Shown: positions 1 to 9,259 of the stretch, piece by piece
Position numbering within the stretch: the first letter of the stretch is position 1
Layout of the letters: the number at the start of each line of letters is the position of its first letter
From: Laspinema palackyanum D2a
GTDB taxonomy: Bacteria; Cyanobacteriota; Cyanobacteriia; Cyanobacteriales; Laspinemataceae
Assembly (NCBI GenBank): GCA_025370845.1
Contig: JAMXFF010000014.1
Coordinates: 16,082-80,081 of the forward strand
Length of the DNA stretch: 64,000 bases
Direction: 5' to 3'
Notes under the pieces: generated by a model
What the model was told of the DNA's origin: nothing
Seen by the model: only the letters and a program-made list of their open reading frames with translations
Databases searched by the model: none
Made by a program: the position numbers and the translations under genes

Positions 1-189
1 ATTGTCCCTGAATTATCTGCTGGGGGAATTGTCCCTGAATTATTTCCTGGGGGAATTGTCCCTGAATTATTTCCTGGTGGAATCGTCCCTGAATTATCTG
101 CTGGGGGAATTGTCCCGGAATTATCTGCTGGGGGAATTGTCCCTGAATTATTTCCTGGTGGAATCGTCCCTGAATTATCTGCTGGGGGA
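1..189. repeat. 27-bp in-frame tandem repeat, about 7 copies
   Basis: Copies start at 1, 28, 55, 82, 109, 136 and 163, each a variant of the unit beginning ATTGTCCCTGAATTAT. The period of 27 preserves the minus-strand reading frame and encodes a 9-residue NSGTIPP(A/G)(D/N) repeat in the DUF4347 protein. Two unit variants (CTGCTGGGGG and TTCCTGG[GT]GG) alternate irregularly, as expected from unequal crossover or slippage. The array may continue left of the window. Confidence 0.95.
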
Positions 190-3100
190 ATCTCTGCTGT
201 AACGATCGCCTCAACAATATGTCCTGCCTGGGTCACCGTACCATTAGCAGAGATAGGGATAGAGTTACCATTAGCCGCTACAATATTGCCACTATTCAGA
301 CCAACAGAGAGCGTAGAACCTACTTGTAACCCGTTCAAACCTCCGACGAGCAAATAATTGTGATCTCCTATGGGTACAGGAAAGGAACTCACTCGAATCC
401 CATCGGTAATATCCAGAGGCATTTCCATCGTTCCAACCTGCAAGTCTCCCGGATCATAAATGCCGTTATTATTAACATCGGAAATGAGCTGCAAATTGCT
501 AATATTGGTATTTCCAATCCCAGTGGCAGTAACTGCAAAAGTCAGATGATTGGTGATAATGGGTTCATGAACTGCACTCAGACGGAACCGATGCCAAACT
601 GTATTATCAGGGACGGAAGTAGAGGCAGGAGGAAACTGGTCTAATATTTGACTGACGGAATGTTCATTCAGGGTGAGTACCCCTTTCGGGTTGACGGTTA
701 TTGGGATATTCCCCGCAACTTCTAGGGGGCCTACTTTACCCGTATTGCCCAAATCATTCACCGTAATATTAATCGTATCCGCCCCGGAGTAATTCGCACC
801 ACTTTGATAAGTCAGGCTATTCAAAGCACTATTAACCTCTGCTAGAGTTCCGGTAAAACTCATCGCCTGATCTCCAGTCCCATCACCGTTGACAAAGGTC
901 AAATTGAGGAAATTATTTAAGGTGAGGAAACCATTGGTAGCCGATAAATTCACTCGCAGGGGTTGGGTCCCGGCATCCACATCAGCAACGCTAATTCCAG
1001 GAATCGATAAATTTATGCTTTGATTAACTGCTTGGTTAGTCGGTAGGGTCAAAACTGGGGCATCATTGACCGGATTTACAGTAATAGGGACGGTTTTCGT
1101 ATCGGTGAGTGCCCCACCAATACCGCTGTTACCACGATCATTGGCAATAACTGTGAGAGTATCACTGCCATTAAAATTAGGGAAACCCTGATAAATCAGA
1201 CCCGCTGCATCGGCTAGAACTTGATTAATTTGGCTGATTGTCCCGGTGAGGGTAACGTTATTTGTGCCATTAGCATTGATATTTGTCACTGCTAGACTCC
1301 CAGTTACTCCCGAATTGACTGTGAGAGTACCATAATTAACTGTTAGGGTGACGGCGATATCATTAGTTCCCGCATCTGCATCGGCAACAGTTCCTACATC
1401 TGCATCGGCGACGCTAATTCCTGGAATTACCACTGACGTATCTTCATCCACGGATAAAGTGGGTAAAGTGCTGCCGCTTGTTACAGACACTGCGGATAGA
1501 TTAAAGTTAGCGCTGGCACTGGGAGTATTGTCCCCAAAAAAGAGAAAGTTGGGTGTGGTGTAGGGATTTGCCGGGAGAAAACTTGGGAGAATAGCTTTAC
1601 TGTAGTCCCGCAGCTTGCCACTAATTACCGGGACTGGGTTGCCATTGGCGAGGAGTTGGTAGGTTTCCCCCAACACCTTTAACTGATAAACCGACGTGTT
1701 TGTCGTGGGAAAAGTGACGCTTTCGGCTGGGTTAAGCGTGTGGGTGAATAGAGTATAACTATCTAGGGGATGTTCCGGGTTAAGTGGGGGGGGAGGTTCG
1801 GCAGCACCTTCTTCCTGGACCCAGATTCTATCTTCCCAAAACCCGATTTCTATACCTTTTTTTACATCGCTGCTGATGGCGATTAGGCTGAAACCGGCGC
1901 GATCGGCCTTGTCATCGTTATTTTTCTTGGCGCTGGCAGGATTATGGTTTTCCGCCAGAATTTGGGCCGTAAAGTCGATGGTGTAGCCAGTATTTCTGTC
2001 TAGCAGGGGGATCCGGTCAGGTCGGGCAATATAACCAGCGTAATCCGAAACAATAGCAACACCTGCAACAATTTGGTTGGTGTTTAAATTGGCCCCGTTT
2101 TGGGTGGCGGCGATAGGACGATAAGGTAAGGTGCGGTACTCAAAACCTTGCTTATTTGGGGTGTCAGGGGTATTCGTGCTATCGTAAAGGGTGAAGGATG
2201 CACCGGGAACGGCAATAATGGGGGCATCGTTCGCCGTGTTTAAATTGATGGTTTTACTGGCGATACTACTGGATTGAAAGGCGTCAGTAAGTTGAAATTG
2301 GACGGTGCGCTCGCCCTGTAAAGGATTGTCCGAAATATTGCCATAAATGATTTTTCGCATCAAGGCCCTAACGGCGGCAGGCGTGGCAGAATTGCTATTG
2401 AATGTAATGGTGAGGGGTTGGCCTTGAGTACCGCCGGTGAAGGTGGCAATCTCTGCGTTATTGTACCGGATCTTGTTAAGTCCTGGAGAATCAATACCCA
2501 CCACAAGGGGACCAAAGAAACCTTGATTTTCAATCATCAAAATATCATCGGTTGGGCTAACCTGCGAGGTAAACTTAATCGTCAAGGTGCCGCCGTTGAA
2601 GTGAGTTGAGTTAGGATCAGTGGCAGTGGCGTCGGGGTCAAGAACTACAAAACCCCCGTTTTCGGTATAGTTGAGATTACCGCTGGGGAGGGTGATTTCG
2701 GGGGCGAGGACATTCCGGTAAGCGCCGATCGCCTCCGCAGAAAAAGGAATTTGCACTTCAATCGGACCTGTACGCGCTTCCAGTTCCCAGTCTCCCCCCA
2801 AAGCGGCGTTACCTGTCAGGTTATCACTGGCGGCAATATCAGCCCCGGTGATGGCAGCGAGGCGATTGACAAATCCTCCCCAGTCAGCGGCGAGATTGCA
2901 TCCGTAGAGTAAGATATCCGCATCAGGGGTGAGGGATTTTGCCCATTGGGAGATTTCGGCTTCCGGGAGCGTTTCGGTGGTTAAAACACTGTTACCCAGG
3001 TGTAACATCCCGGATTGGGCATGGGAGAGAATATGCAGCCCGTTGAGGGGTTGTTTTTGCTGGGAGAGAATCTCACTAATTTGGGCGATCGCATCGCGGT

Positions 3101-3257
3101 TGGGGTCTAACACCACGACTTGTAATTCGGCAGGGGTACTGGCGATGAGGGTTTCATATCCAGTCACGGTGGGGTCAGCAAACAGAATTTCTCGGGGGGA
3201 GGTGTCTTCCCAGACGGGAGAGAGGGGGCTTGTAGATTCTGACAGCAAAAAGGGCAT
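1..3257 (-). CDS. Giant DUF4347-type surface/adhesin-like protein (N-terminal part, runs off left edge)
   Basis: A minus-strand frame opens with ATG at 3257 and stays open to base 1 (about 1085 codons), so the C-terminus lies outside the window. Residues ~20-170 match the cyanobacterial DUF4347 pattern, with short motifs LHILSHAQSG, DADILLYGCN and TGADIAASDNLTGN, ending in LGGDWELE. After this come Ig/cadherin-like beta modules with repeated phrases such as NDAPVLTLP and ISVADADVG. Near the left edge the chain becomes a 9-residue tandem repeat (NSGTIPPAD/NSGTIPPGN). There is no classical signal peptide, which is usual for DUF4347 proteins; these large proteins are generally taken to be secreted or surface-exposed, often with C-terminal calcium-binding repeats. 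Export and adhesion are inferred. The DUF4347 assignment is firm, the rest is generic. Confidence 0.85.
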   Translation of the reverse strand, partial: MPFLLSESTSPLSPVWEDTSPREILFADPTVTGYETLIASTPAELQVVVLDPNRDAIAQISEILSQQKQPLNGLHILSHAQSGMLHLGNSVLTTETLPEAEISQWAKSLTPDADILLYGCNLAADWGGFVNRLAAITGADIAASDNLTGNAALGGDWELEARTGPIEVQIPFSAEAIGAYRNVLAPEITLPSGNLNYTENGGFVVLDPDATATDPNSTHFNGGTLTIKFTSQVSPTDDILMIENQGFFGPLVVGIDSPGLNKIRYNNAEIATFTGGTQGQPLTITFNSNSATPAAVRALMRKIIYGNISDNPLQGERTVQFQLTDAFQSSSIASKTINLNTANDAPIIAVPGASFTLYDSTNTPDTPNKQGFEYRTLPYRPIAATQNGANLNTNQIVAGVAIVSDYAGYIARPDRIPLLDRNTGYTIDFTAQILAENHNPASAKKNNDDKADRAGFSLIAISSDVKKGIEIGFWEDRIWVQEEGAAEPPPPLNPEHPLDSYTLFTHTLNPAESVTFPTTNTSVYQLKVLGETYQLLANGNPVPVISGKLRDYSKAILPSFLPANPYTTPNFLFFGDNTPSASANFNLSAVSVTSGSTLPTLSVDEDTSVVIPGISVADADVGTVADADAGTNDIAVTLTVNYGTLTVNSGVTGSLAVTNINANGTNNVTLTGTISQINQVLADAAGLIYQGFPNFNGSDTLTVIANDRGNSGIGGALTDTKTVPITVNPVNDAPVLTLPTNQAVNQSINLSIPGISVADVDAGTQPLRVNLSATNGFLTLNNFLNLTFVNGDGTGDQAMSFTGTLAEVNSALNSLTYQSGANYSGADTINITVNDLGNTGKVGPLEVAGNIPITVNPKGVLTLNEHSVSQILDQFPPASTSVPDNTVWHRFRLSAVHEPIITNHLTFAVTATGIGNTNISNLQLISDVNNNGIYDPGDLQVGTMEMPLDITDGIRVSSFPVPIGDHNYLLVGGLNGLQVGSTLSVGLNSGNIVAANGNSIPISANGTVTQAGHIVEAIVTAEIPPADNSGTIPPGNNSGTIPPADNSGTIPPADNSGTIPPGNNSGTIPPGNNSGTIPPADNSGT

Positions 3258-3463
3258 AGGTTATGGTTCGTGGATGAGAGTAGGTTAATCACATCTATAT
3301 AAGGTCGTGACCCGGAACGAGATACTACATATCAACTACCCGCTCATTCTCACGCCAAACATCGCATTTTGAGCAATGCTGTACCTCACCAGATTGAAAT
3401 GACTCTAATTTTAATATAGAGTGACCCGATTATTTATGAAGAGATTTTAAACTCCCCTGAACC

Positions 3464-3496
3464 ACACCAATCGGCTTCTGGGAGGCCGGTTGGTGT
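3464..3496. terminator. Hairpin 3' of the LD-carboxypeptidase gene
   Basis: ACACCAATCGGC (3464-3475) can pair with GCCGGTTGGTGT (3485-3496), giving 12 pairs with one G-U and a 9-nt loop. It lies 17 bp beyond the stop of the minus-strand S66 peptidase gene. The following T-tract is weak, so termination is likely but not certain. Confidence 0.5.
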
Positions 3497-3513
3497 TGCT
3501 ATGTTCACAGATT

Positions 3514-4440
3514 TTAACCCGCTAAAATACTTAAACTCCCTCGATCGCCATCTAACTCCACCGGGACTCCTACAGGCAAGGCAGCATTTTCGCCATCATG
3601 TCCGAAGGGTAAATCTGAAACAATGGGAATGTCTAAGTCTACCAGGCGATCGCGCAAGACTTCGCTCACGGTAAAAGTGGATTTGTGGGCTAGGGTATCA
3701 CATTGACTAAATCGGCCTAATGCAATTCCCCTCACTCCCCTGAATGCACCCATCATCCGCCATTGAGTCAGCATCCGATCAATGCGATAGGGGGCTTCTC
3801 CCACATCCTCAAAGGCTAAAATGGCTCCCTCTAATAAGGGTTGGGCGGGAGTGCCGAGTAAGTGGGTGGCAACAGTGAGATTCGCGGGGAGTAAATATCC
3901 CTTGGCGCTACCATTTCCCCATCCGTTGCCTTGCAGGGGGGGAATTGCCTTACCTTCGACTAAATCAAATAACCGGGAAATGGTCCAATCCGGTTCGCTG
4001 GCGATCGTGGTGAGGAGGGGACCATGCACTCCGACGATGCCGGTTTTACTTAGACTCCATAATAAACTCGTAATGTCGGAAAACCCGATTACCCATTTGG
4101 GCGGGGTGGTTTCTGGGGTCCAGGTCCAATCTTCTAAAATTCGGGCCCCACCATATCCGCCTCGGACGCAGAGGATGGCGCGACACTTAGGGTCCTGCCA
4201 TGCAGTTGCCAGTTGTTGACGCCGATCGCAGTCGGTGCCTGCTAAATATCCCCAACTGTTGTCATAACCGGCCGTCAGTTCCACGCGATACCCGCGCGAT
4301 CGCCAAATCTCTAGCCCCTTCTCAAACACCGACTGCTCTCGCAGAGCCCCACTAGGGGCAACTGCCCGCAACAAATCCCCCGGTTTTAATGCCGGGGGCA
4401 CCACTCGATTCAAATTTAACCCCGCGATTTCCGATGCCAT
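3514..4440 (-). CDS. Muramoyltetrapeptide LD-carboxypeptidase-like protein (peptidase S66)
   Basis: Predicted to remove the terminal D-alanine from muropeptide tetrapeptides during peptidoglycan recycling in the cytoplasm. The S66 Ser-Glu-His triad is visible: the nucleophile in GFSDIT (Ser121), Glu211 in AFEDVGE and His281 in LPFGHDGENAALP. The N-terminal half has the family motif RGGYGGARIL. The length of 308 residues is normal for S66. I start at ATG 4440 because GGAGGG lies 11 nt upstream; the GTG four codons earlier touches that Shine-Dalgarno sequence. The gene is monocistronic, with a hairpin after the stop. Some S66 members cleave microcin C7-like peptides instead, which the sequence cannot exclude. 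Confidence 0.9.
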   Translation of the reverse strand: MASEIAGLNLNRVVPPALKPGDLLRAVAPSGALREQSVFEKGLEIWRSRGYRVELTAGYDNSWGYLAGTDCDRRQQLATAWQDPKCRAILCVRGGYGGARILEDWTWTPETTPPKWVIGFSDITSLLWSLSKTGIVGVHGPLLTTIASEPDWTISRLFDLVEGKAIPPLQGNGWGNGSAKGYLLPANLTVATHLLGTPAQPLLEGAILAFEDVGEAPYRIDRMLTQWRMMGAFRGVRGIALGRFSQCDTLAHKSTFTVSEVLRDRLVDLDIPIVSDLPFGHDGENAALPVGVPVELDGDRGSLSILAG

Positions 4441-4680
4441 TGTGTTTTCCACCCTCCCTTATTTATTGATAATTTATCACCCCTAATGAGTGCAATTTCC
4501 CTATTGCACTCAACTCGGAAATCCGCAATATTTTACACCCTAAAAATATAATCTACCCTGTTTTTTAATCTTTCCTAGTTCGAGCATTGGGCTTGAGCCT
4601 CCTGGGAATTAAACCCTCAGACTCTCCCTGGAAAATCCACGGTTCATTTCCAGTTTCACCCCTTCCGATTTAGAGCCAAA

Positions 4681-5883
4681 CTAGGGAATATCTTCTGGAT
4701 AAGTTTCCGTTGGTGGAGACCAGTTTTGTAACGAAGAACGAGATTCAGAATTAGCCCCGGGACGAAGACGACTGAGTTGGGACAACGCCCACTGTGCCGC
4801 TTCTCTGACCTCGGGATCGGAATCTTCCGAAGCATGGCGCAGGAGTTGACTGGTTTGGGAGACCAAATCATAGATGCGGGTTAAATCCCGAATTGCATTT
4901 TTACGCACTTCCGGATTGCTATCTTGCAGGGAAAGAACCAAAGCGCGATTCATCGGTTGCAATGTCCGATTTCCGATTTCCGCCAAGGATGCCAGGATTA
5001 AACTGCGCTGCCGAGAATCGGAATCCATTAATAAAGTAACCAAGGGTTGCATCGCCCGAGAGTCCCCCTTTTGACCCAGTTCCCAAATCGCTTTGCGTCG
5101 TTGAGTCGGGACTCGACTTTGCAAATCTTCGATTAAGGTTTCGATCGCATCAATTTTGGCAAGCTGCGGGGGTTCACTCCGGGCTAACCCTTCTTCTGGA
5201 GGAGGGGGAGGGGGAGGATGGGGAATCGCTGCCGATGGAGGGAGTTTGGGGGAGGGTTCAATCGCCCTCTCGTTGTAGCCATTGCCGTGATGGGGTGGCA
5301 CTGGGGCCTGGTCAACGGGCTCCCGCTTCTCTAACACCGGAGATTCCAACTCGGGTTGGGGGCCCATTTCTGATTCGGAAAACTGATCCGGTGGGTCCTT
5401 GAAACCTTCAGGGCTCTCGGGTATTTCTTCCCCTTCTTCATCATCAACCTGTTCACCAGAATGGGTGAGTAAATAAAAGCCCCCCGCAAAGATTCCGGCA
5501 AAGGCAAGAGTCCCGAAACTCAGCAGTAACAGCCAGAAAAGGTCTTTTCGGCTAAAACGCTTTTTGGGAGTGCGTTCAGGCTGGGTGGCGGGTTCGGGTT
5601 GATTTTGGGCCAGTTCCAGGGGTTCCTGGGTTGCTCTAATCGGGGACTCCGGATGGGGGGATAGACTCCCAGAGGGGTCCGGAGTAGTCGGAGTTGGGGC
5701 GCGATCGCCAAGCGAGGGCAGATCCCCAGGGACTGGAGTCCGTGGAATCTGTCCCAGGGAGAGAGTTTGGGATGTAACCGGGGTTGGGATTTGATGAATC
5801 AAACTCCCACCTTCGGCACTGGGAAAATTTCCCAGGCCGGTTAAAGTAGTAATCAGTAATAAAACGGGATGGTAGGCGATCAT
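4681..5883 (-). CDS. Single-span membrane protein with C-terminal HEAT repeats
   Basis: 400 residues in three parts. The N-terminal ~110 residues are Pro/Ser/Thr-rich and low-complexity. One transmembrane segment follows at ~114-140, preceded by the basic stretch KKRFSRK. Then comes an acidic and proline-rich linker with a PPPPPPP run, and finally HEAT/PBS-type alpha repeats at ~245-375 (RRKAIWELGQKGD, RQRSLILASLAEIGN, VRKNAIRDLTRI, VREAAQWALSQL). The positive-inside rule suggests that the HEAT domain is outside the cytoplasm, but this is a guess. HEAT repeats normally act as protein-binding scaffolds, so no substrate can be named. The first 20 residues are hydrophobic and the start codon lacks a clear Shine-Dalgarno sequence, so the start is uncertain. 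Confidence 0.65.
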   Translation of the reverse strand: MIAYHPVLLLITTLTGLGNFPSAEGGSLIHQIPTPVTSQTLSLGQIPRTPVPGDLPSLGDRAPTPTTPDPSGSLSPHPESPIRATQEPLELAQNQPEPATQPERTPKKRFSRKDLFWLLLLSFGTLAFAGIFAGGFYLLTHSGEQVDDEEGEEIPESPEGFKDPPDQFSESEMGPQPELESPVLEKREPVDQAPVPPHHGNGYNERAIEPSPKLPPSAAIPHPPPPPPPEEGLARSEPPQLAKIDAIETLIEDLQSRVPTQRRKAIWELGQKGDSRAMQPLVTLLMDSDSRQRSLILASLAEIGNRTLQPMNRALVLSLQDSNPEVRKNAIRDLTRIYDLVSQTSQLLRHASEDSDPEVREAAQWALSQLSRLRPGANSESRSSLQNWSPPTETYPEDIP

Positions 5884-6053
5884 AATAGGGGTACAGATCC
5901 AACCAGTTGATCCAAAGAAAGCATGACACTAAGCTAACTTGCTTTCTGTTCCCAACGCGATGCGCTAAGAATACAATCCCTTTAATAGCACACCGGAATG
6001 ATCGCAATCTTCAGCTACCATGATTCCGCTAGAATCAGTCAACCGGGGACAGA

Positions 6054-7163
6054 TTAACCTTCTGAATCTGAAACTCGAAGTTGAATGGGAATTTCAACCG
6101 GGTGACTTTCCGACCCTTTCAAGACTGGGATCGGTTCCGATGAGGGATGTTCACTACTGGGGTTGTAGCGAGTGGATGCACGGGATGTTCTGAGTTTCTG
6201 GGTCAAAGTTGCGATCGCACCGGCAGGGAGTTGTTCGCGTTGATTAATCAGGTAGATGCTGATCAGAGTGAGGATAACACCACTCCACTGTAACCCAGAG
6301 AGGGTTTCGGATAAAAATAGATTCCCGAAGAGAATGGCAAAAACTGGGGTCATAAAGGTTAGGGAACTCAGACTGGTGAGGTTCCCCGTGGAAGCAAAGT
6401 AGAAAAATAAGCCATAGGCGATCGCCGATCCAAAGACGGTAGAGTAAGCCAATGCCATCCACCCATTCCAGTCTAAATGCACCCACTGCTCAGATTCCGT
6501 GAGTCCTGACAACATCCACAACGGCAAGCCCCCAATAATCATGTGCCAACCTGTAGCAACAACCGGGTCCACATAACGGCATACATATCGGACCATAATT
6601 GTCCCCGCTGCCATTGACAGGGCCGCCAACAGCATTAACCATTCGCCGCTCTGAAATAACCCGGAAAGTTGCAGGGGCGGTACCGTGAAGGAACCGTTAA
6701 ACAAGCCCCAAATCCAGGCATCGGGTAAACCAATCAGGCTAATCCCCAGAATACCCAGTCCCAACCCCAGAAAACCCCATCCACCAATGATTTCTCCAAA
6801 CAGCCATGCACTCAACAGGGCCACGGCGAGGGGTTGGGAGTCAATCATCACCGAACCCAAACCCGCGCCTGTTTTGACTAATCCTTCCGCGAGAAACCCT
6901 TGAAATAGGAACCCATCGACAGCGGCAAACAGGGAAATCCAGAGCCATGCTTGCCATCCCCGGGGTTGAGGACGTCCGGCGATCGCCCCTACTGCCAACA
7001 CCAACAGCCCCGCTGGAACCAACCGCACCCCCGCCATAAACAGGGGTGTGGTACTGGTGAGGGTGCCTTTCATCGCCACCATTGCCGTACCCCAGAGGAA
7101 AAATGGAGCAATCATTAATAGGGGCGTGAATGAGAATTTAGATTCTGTTAATTTGAGTTGCAT
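6054..7163 (-). CDS. EamA/DMT-family inner-membrane transporter
   Basis: About ten hydrophobic helices are arranged as two EamA repeats, as in the RhaT/YdcZ branch of the drug/metabolite transporter superfamily. Motifs include PFFLWGTAMVAMKG in helix 1, FQGFLAEGLVKTGAGLGSV, and the second-repeat signature YSTVFGSAIAYGLFFYF. Most EamA proteins export amino acids or other metabolites; the substrate cannot be read from the sequence. A hydrophilic C-terminal tail of ~55 residues (after YLINQREQLP) is longer than usual and Ser/Pro-rich. The gene is transcribed divergently from sppA across a 349-bp gap. The start is the ATG of MQLKL. Confidence 0.85.
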   Translation of the reverse strand: MQLKLTESKFSFTPLLMIAPFFLWGTAMVAMKGTLTSTTPLFMAGVRLVPAGLLVLAVGAIAGRPQPRGWQAWLWISLFAAVDGFLFQGFLAEGLVKTGAGLGSVMIDSQPLAVALLSAWLFGEIIGGWGFLGLGLGILGISLIGLPDAWIWGLFNGSFTVPPLQLSGLFQSGEWLMLLAALSMAAGTIMVRYVCRYVDPVVATGWHMIIGGLPLWMLSGLTESEQWVHLDWNGWMALAYSTVFGSAIAYGLFFYFASTGNLTSLSSLTFMTPVFAILFGNLFLSETLSGLQWSGVILTLISIYLINQREQLPAGAIATLTQKLRTSRASTRYNPSSEHPSSEPIPVLKGSESHPVEIPIQLRVSDSEG

Positions 7164-7512
7164 AAGCCTTTATATTTAGATGCCGTTCTTGCTCAGGGGA
7201 TCGCAGTATTGGGGGAAAAAATTACTTTTATAACAGGATTGTAGCAAATTATGTACTTTTGTTACAAACTTGAAACAAAGCCAGCCCCCAGTTCCAGGAG
7301 CAAGGCACAACCAGTCGGACCCGAGTGATTGCACAAGTCAGGTAAAATGTCAACCTAAAATGAAGAACTCAAAGATAAGGCAAACTATAAATTGAAGTGC
7401 CAAGACGACACAGAACCCTGACTAAAGACAGGCATCCTGAATTCTGACCGAACTCCCTTTGGCAGTTTATTTTCCCGCTCAACTGATTTATATTGCTTCG
7501 TGCTACTGAACT
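7164..7512. promoter_or_regulatory. Divergent intergenic region between the DMT gene and sppA
   Basis: 349 bp with no credible ORF. It is AT-rich near the DMT gene (around 7220-7280, GTAGCAAATTATGTAC followed by TTGTTACAAAC) and presumably carries promoters for both genes. I cannot assign -10 or -35 boxes with confidence and see no repeat of note. Confidence 0.4.
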
Positions 7513-8328
7513 ATGATTTGGCCTTTTCGGAAATTTCGCAAAAAAATTGCTCGTATTGAAATTAACGGTGCTATTAACGGGACAACCCGTAAAACGGTGC
7601 TTGCCGCCCTCAAAACCATAGAAGAGAGAAAATTTCCAGCCTTACTCTTACGGATTGATAGCCCTGGAGGGACCGTTGGGGACTCCCAGGAAATTTACAA
7701 AGCCCTGAAACGACTGAGCCAAACCGTCAAAATCGTCGCTAGTTTTGGGAATATTTCCGCATCCGGTGGGGTTTACATCGGCATGGGTGCGCCGCATATC
7801 GTCGCCAATCCGGGTACGATTACAGGAAGCATTGGGGTGATTCTCCGGGGAAATAACTTAGAACGACTCCTCGAAAAAGTCGGCGTTTCCTTCCAAGTGA
7901 TTAAATCGGGACCTTACAAAGACATTTTGAGTTTTGACCGGGAACTGACGCCACCGGAACAAGAAATACTCCAAGAGATGATCGATATCAGTTATCTCCA
8001 GTTCGTCCAAACTATTGCCGATGAACGCAATCTGACTGTAGAGCAGGTAAAAAGTTTTGCTGATGGGCGGATTTTTACGGGAGAACAAGCGGTGGAATTG
8101 GGAGTCGTAGACCGATTAGGGACCGAGGAAGATGCCCGAATCTGGGCCGCAGAACTCGCGGGACTTGACCCTAAAAAAACCGAGTGTTACACCTTGGAGG
8201 ACCGCAAACCGCTCTTAAATCGCTTGCTGGCAAGCACCCTGGGTTCGACGGGTGTCTTAGCCGGGATCGATTGGTGTGAATTTGAGCTTTCTCATAATGG
8301 ACAGCCCCTTTGGTTGTATCGACCATAA
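7513..8328 (+). CDS. sppA: Signal peptide peptidase SppA, short form (peptidase S49)
   Basis: S49 proteases degrade cleaved signal peptides in the membrane by a Ser/Lys dyad. The likely nucleophile is Ser84 in NISASGGVYIG and the base is Lys136 in SGPYKD. RIDSPGGTVGDSQEIY and GTITGSIGVI are further family signatures. At 271 residues it is the short bacterial/archaeal form with one catalytic domain, not the tandem ~600-residue E. coli form. The basic, non-hydrophobic N-terminus (IWPFRKFRKK) suggests a peripheral or cytoplasmic-face enzyme. aroH follows 102 bp downstream on the same strand, and short GACAAA-type repeats lie between them. Confidence 0.9.
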   Translation: MIWPFRKFRKKIARIEINGAINGTTRKTVLAALKTIEERKFPALLLRIDSPGGTVGDSQEIYKALKRLSQTVKIVASFGNISASGGVYIGMGAPHIVANPGTITGSIGVILRGNNLERLLEKVGVSFQVIKSGPYKDILSFDRELTPPEQEILQEMIDISYLQFVQTIADERNLTVEQVKSFADGRIFTGEQAVELGVVDRLGTEEDARIWAAELAGLDPKKTECYTLEDRKPLLNRLLASTLGSTGVLAGIDWCEFELSHNGQPLWLYRP

Positions 8329-8354
8329 GGGACTGATGTCTCATGTCGTTTTAC

Positions 8355-8405
8355 CAACACTCAAGGACAAACGACAAAGGACAAACGACAAACCACAAAT
8401 GACCC
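8355..8405. repeat. Short tandem heptamer-like repeats between sppA and aroH
   Basis: Repeated GGACAAACGACAAA-type units occur here. The style matches the GACAAAT/CATTGGT repeats at 33464-33590, 36950-37010, 42755-42795 and 63845-63930. Short tandem heptamers of this kind (STRR) are typical of filamentous cyanobacteria. Confidence 0.7.
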
Positions 8406-8430
8406 AAACTAGAAAAGGAGGATTTTTGGC

Positions 8431-8820
8431 GTGGAGTGGACAGTTAAGGCAATTCGTGGAGCAATTACAGCCTCGGACAATACGATTGAGGCGATTCGAG
8501 AGGCGGTGACTGAACTGCTTGACGAATTAGAAGCCCGAAATAAGCTGGATCCCGAGTTAATTATTAGTGCGACTTTTTCAGTGACGCGGGATTTGGATGC
8601 GATTTTCCCAGCAGCGATCGCCCGTCAACGACCCCACTGGGAAAATGTCCCGTTGTTGGATGTGCAGCATATGTACGTTCAGGGGGATTTAGAGCGATGT
8701 ATTCGATTTTTGATTCATGTCAACGTTGCCTCACCCCATACAGAGATTTATCATCCCTATCTGCGTCATGCGAAAAATCTTAGACCGGACTTGAGTTTTA
8801 CCTCCGTTGGGGAATGGTGA
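8431..8820 (+). CDS. aroH: Monofunctional chorismate mutase, AroH class
   Basis: Converts chorismate to prephenate at the branch to phenylalanine and tyrosine. The 129-residue length and the motifs VKAIRGAITASDNT, LISATFSVTRDLDAIFPA and RCIRFLIHVN match the trimeric AroH (B. subtilis-type) family. These segments carry the conserved active-site arginines of the class. The start is a GTG at 8431, supported by AAGGAGG just upstream; no ATG fits the family N-terminus. It may be co-transcribed with sppA, but the genes are functionally unrelated. Confidence 0.9.
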   Translation: MEWTVKAIRGAITASDNTIEAIREAVTELLDELEARNKLDPELIISATFSVTRDLDAIFPAAIARQRPHWENVPLLDVQHMYVQGDLERCIRFLIHVNVASPHTEIYHPYLRHAKNLRPDLSFTSVGEW

Positions 8821-9259
8821 GGGGGACCGATGGAAACTAGAGCGGGGGTCCAAGAGTAGAAGAAAAGCCTGTCCTTACAAGAGTAGGTTTTTTACTTCCG
8901 GTCCCCTCCCCTTAGCAAGGTCCGGGTTAGGGTGGGGTTCTTCTGAGGTGGCGATCGCCTCGTTACTCACTCTTTCCGGTTTAAGCGCCTGTATGGAGGC
9001 TGGGAAAACGTCTTTCTACGTGCAAGCGCGATCGCTCATGAAATCACCACCCCATCATTCATCTTGCCACGCGGTAAGCGGAGCTATCCCGTAGGGAATC
9101 GCGTGTCAAGATGACCCCACCCTAACCCTCCCCTTGCCAAGGGGAGGGGATCGGAAGTGTATTCAAATCTGAGGTAAATCCCCTTGAACGTAAAAAACCT
9201 ACACTGGTAAGGCCAAGAACAGCCCCTATCTCCTGGATCCGGTATGAGGGGCGATTGTT
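8821..9259. repeat. Gene-free stretch holding a ~100-bp inverted pair of dispersed repeats
   Basis: Two related elements face each other at about 8870-8940 and 9110-9210. They share GTAGGTTTTTTAC (inverted as GTAAAAAACCTAC) and a core that reads TCCCCTCCCCTT...GGTTAGGGTGGGG on one side and CCCCACCCTAACCCTCCCCTT on the other. The right copy also has its own CCCCTTGCCAAGGGG hairpin. This looks like a non-coding dispersed cyanobacterial repeat, possibly a MITE remnant. No ORF here looks real. Confidence 0.7.

Noticed and set aside
1-189. CRISPR-like array
   Set aside because: The repeats are contiguous 27-mers with no spacers and encode a protein repeat.
2-202. Plus-strand ORF made of a nine-residue LSLNYFLGE-type repeat
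   Set aside because: It is the complement of the in-frame tandem repeat of the DUF4347 gene on the minus strand.
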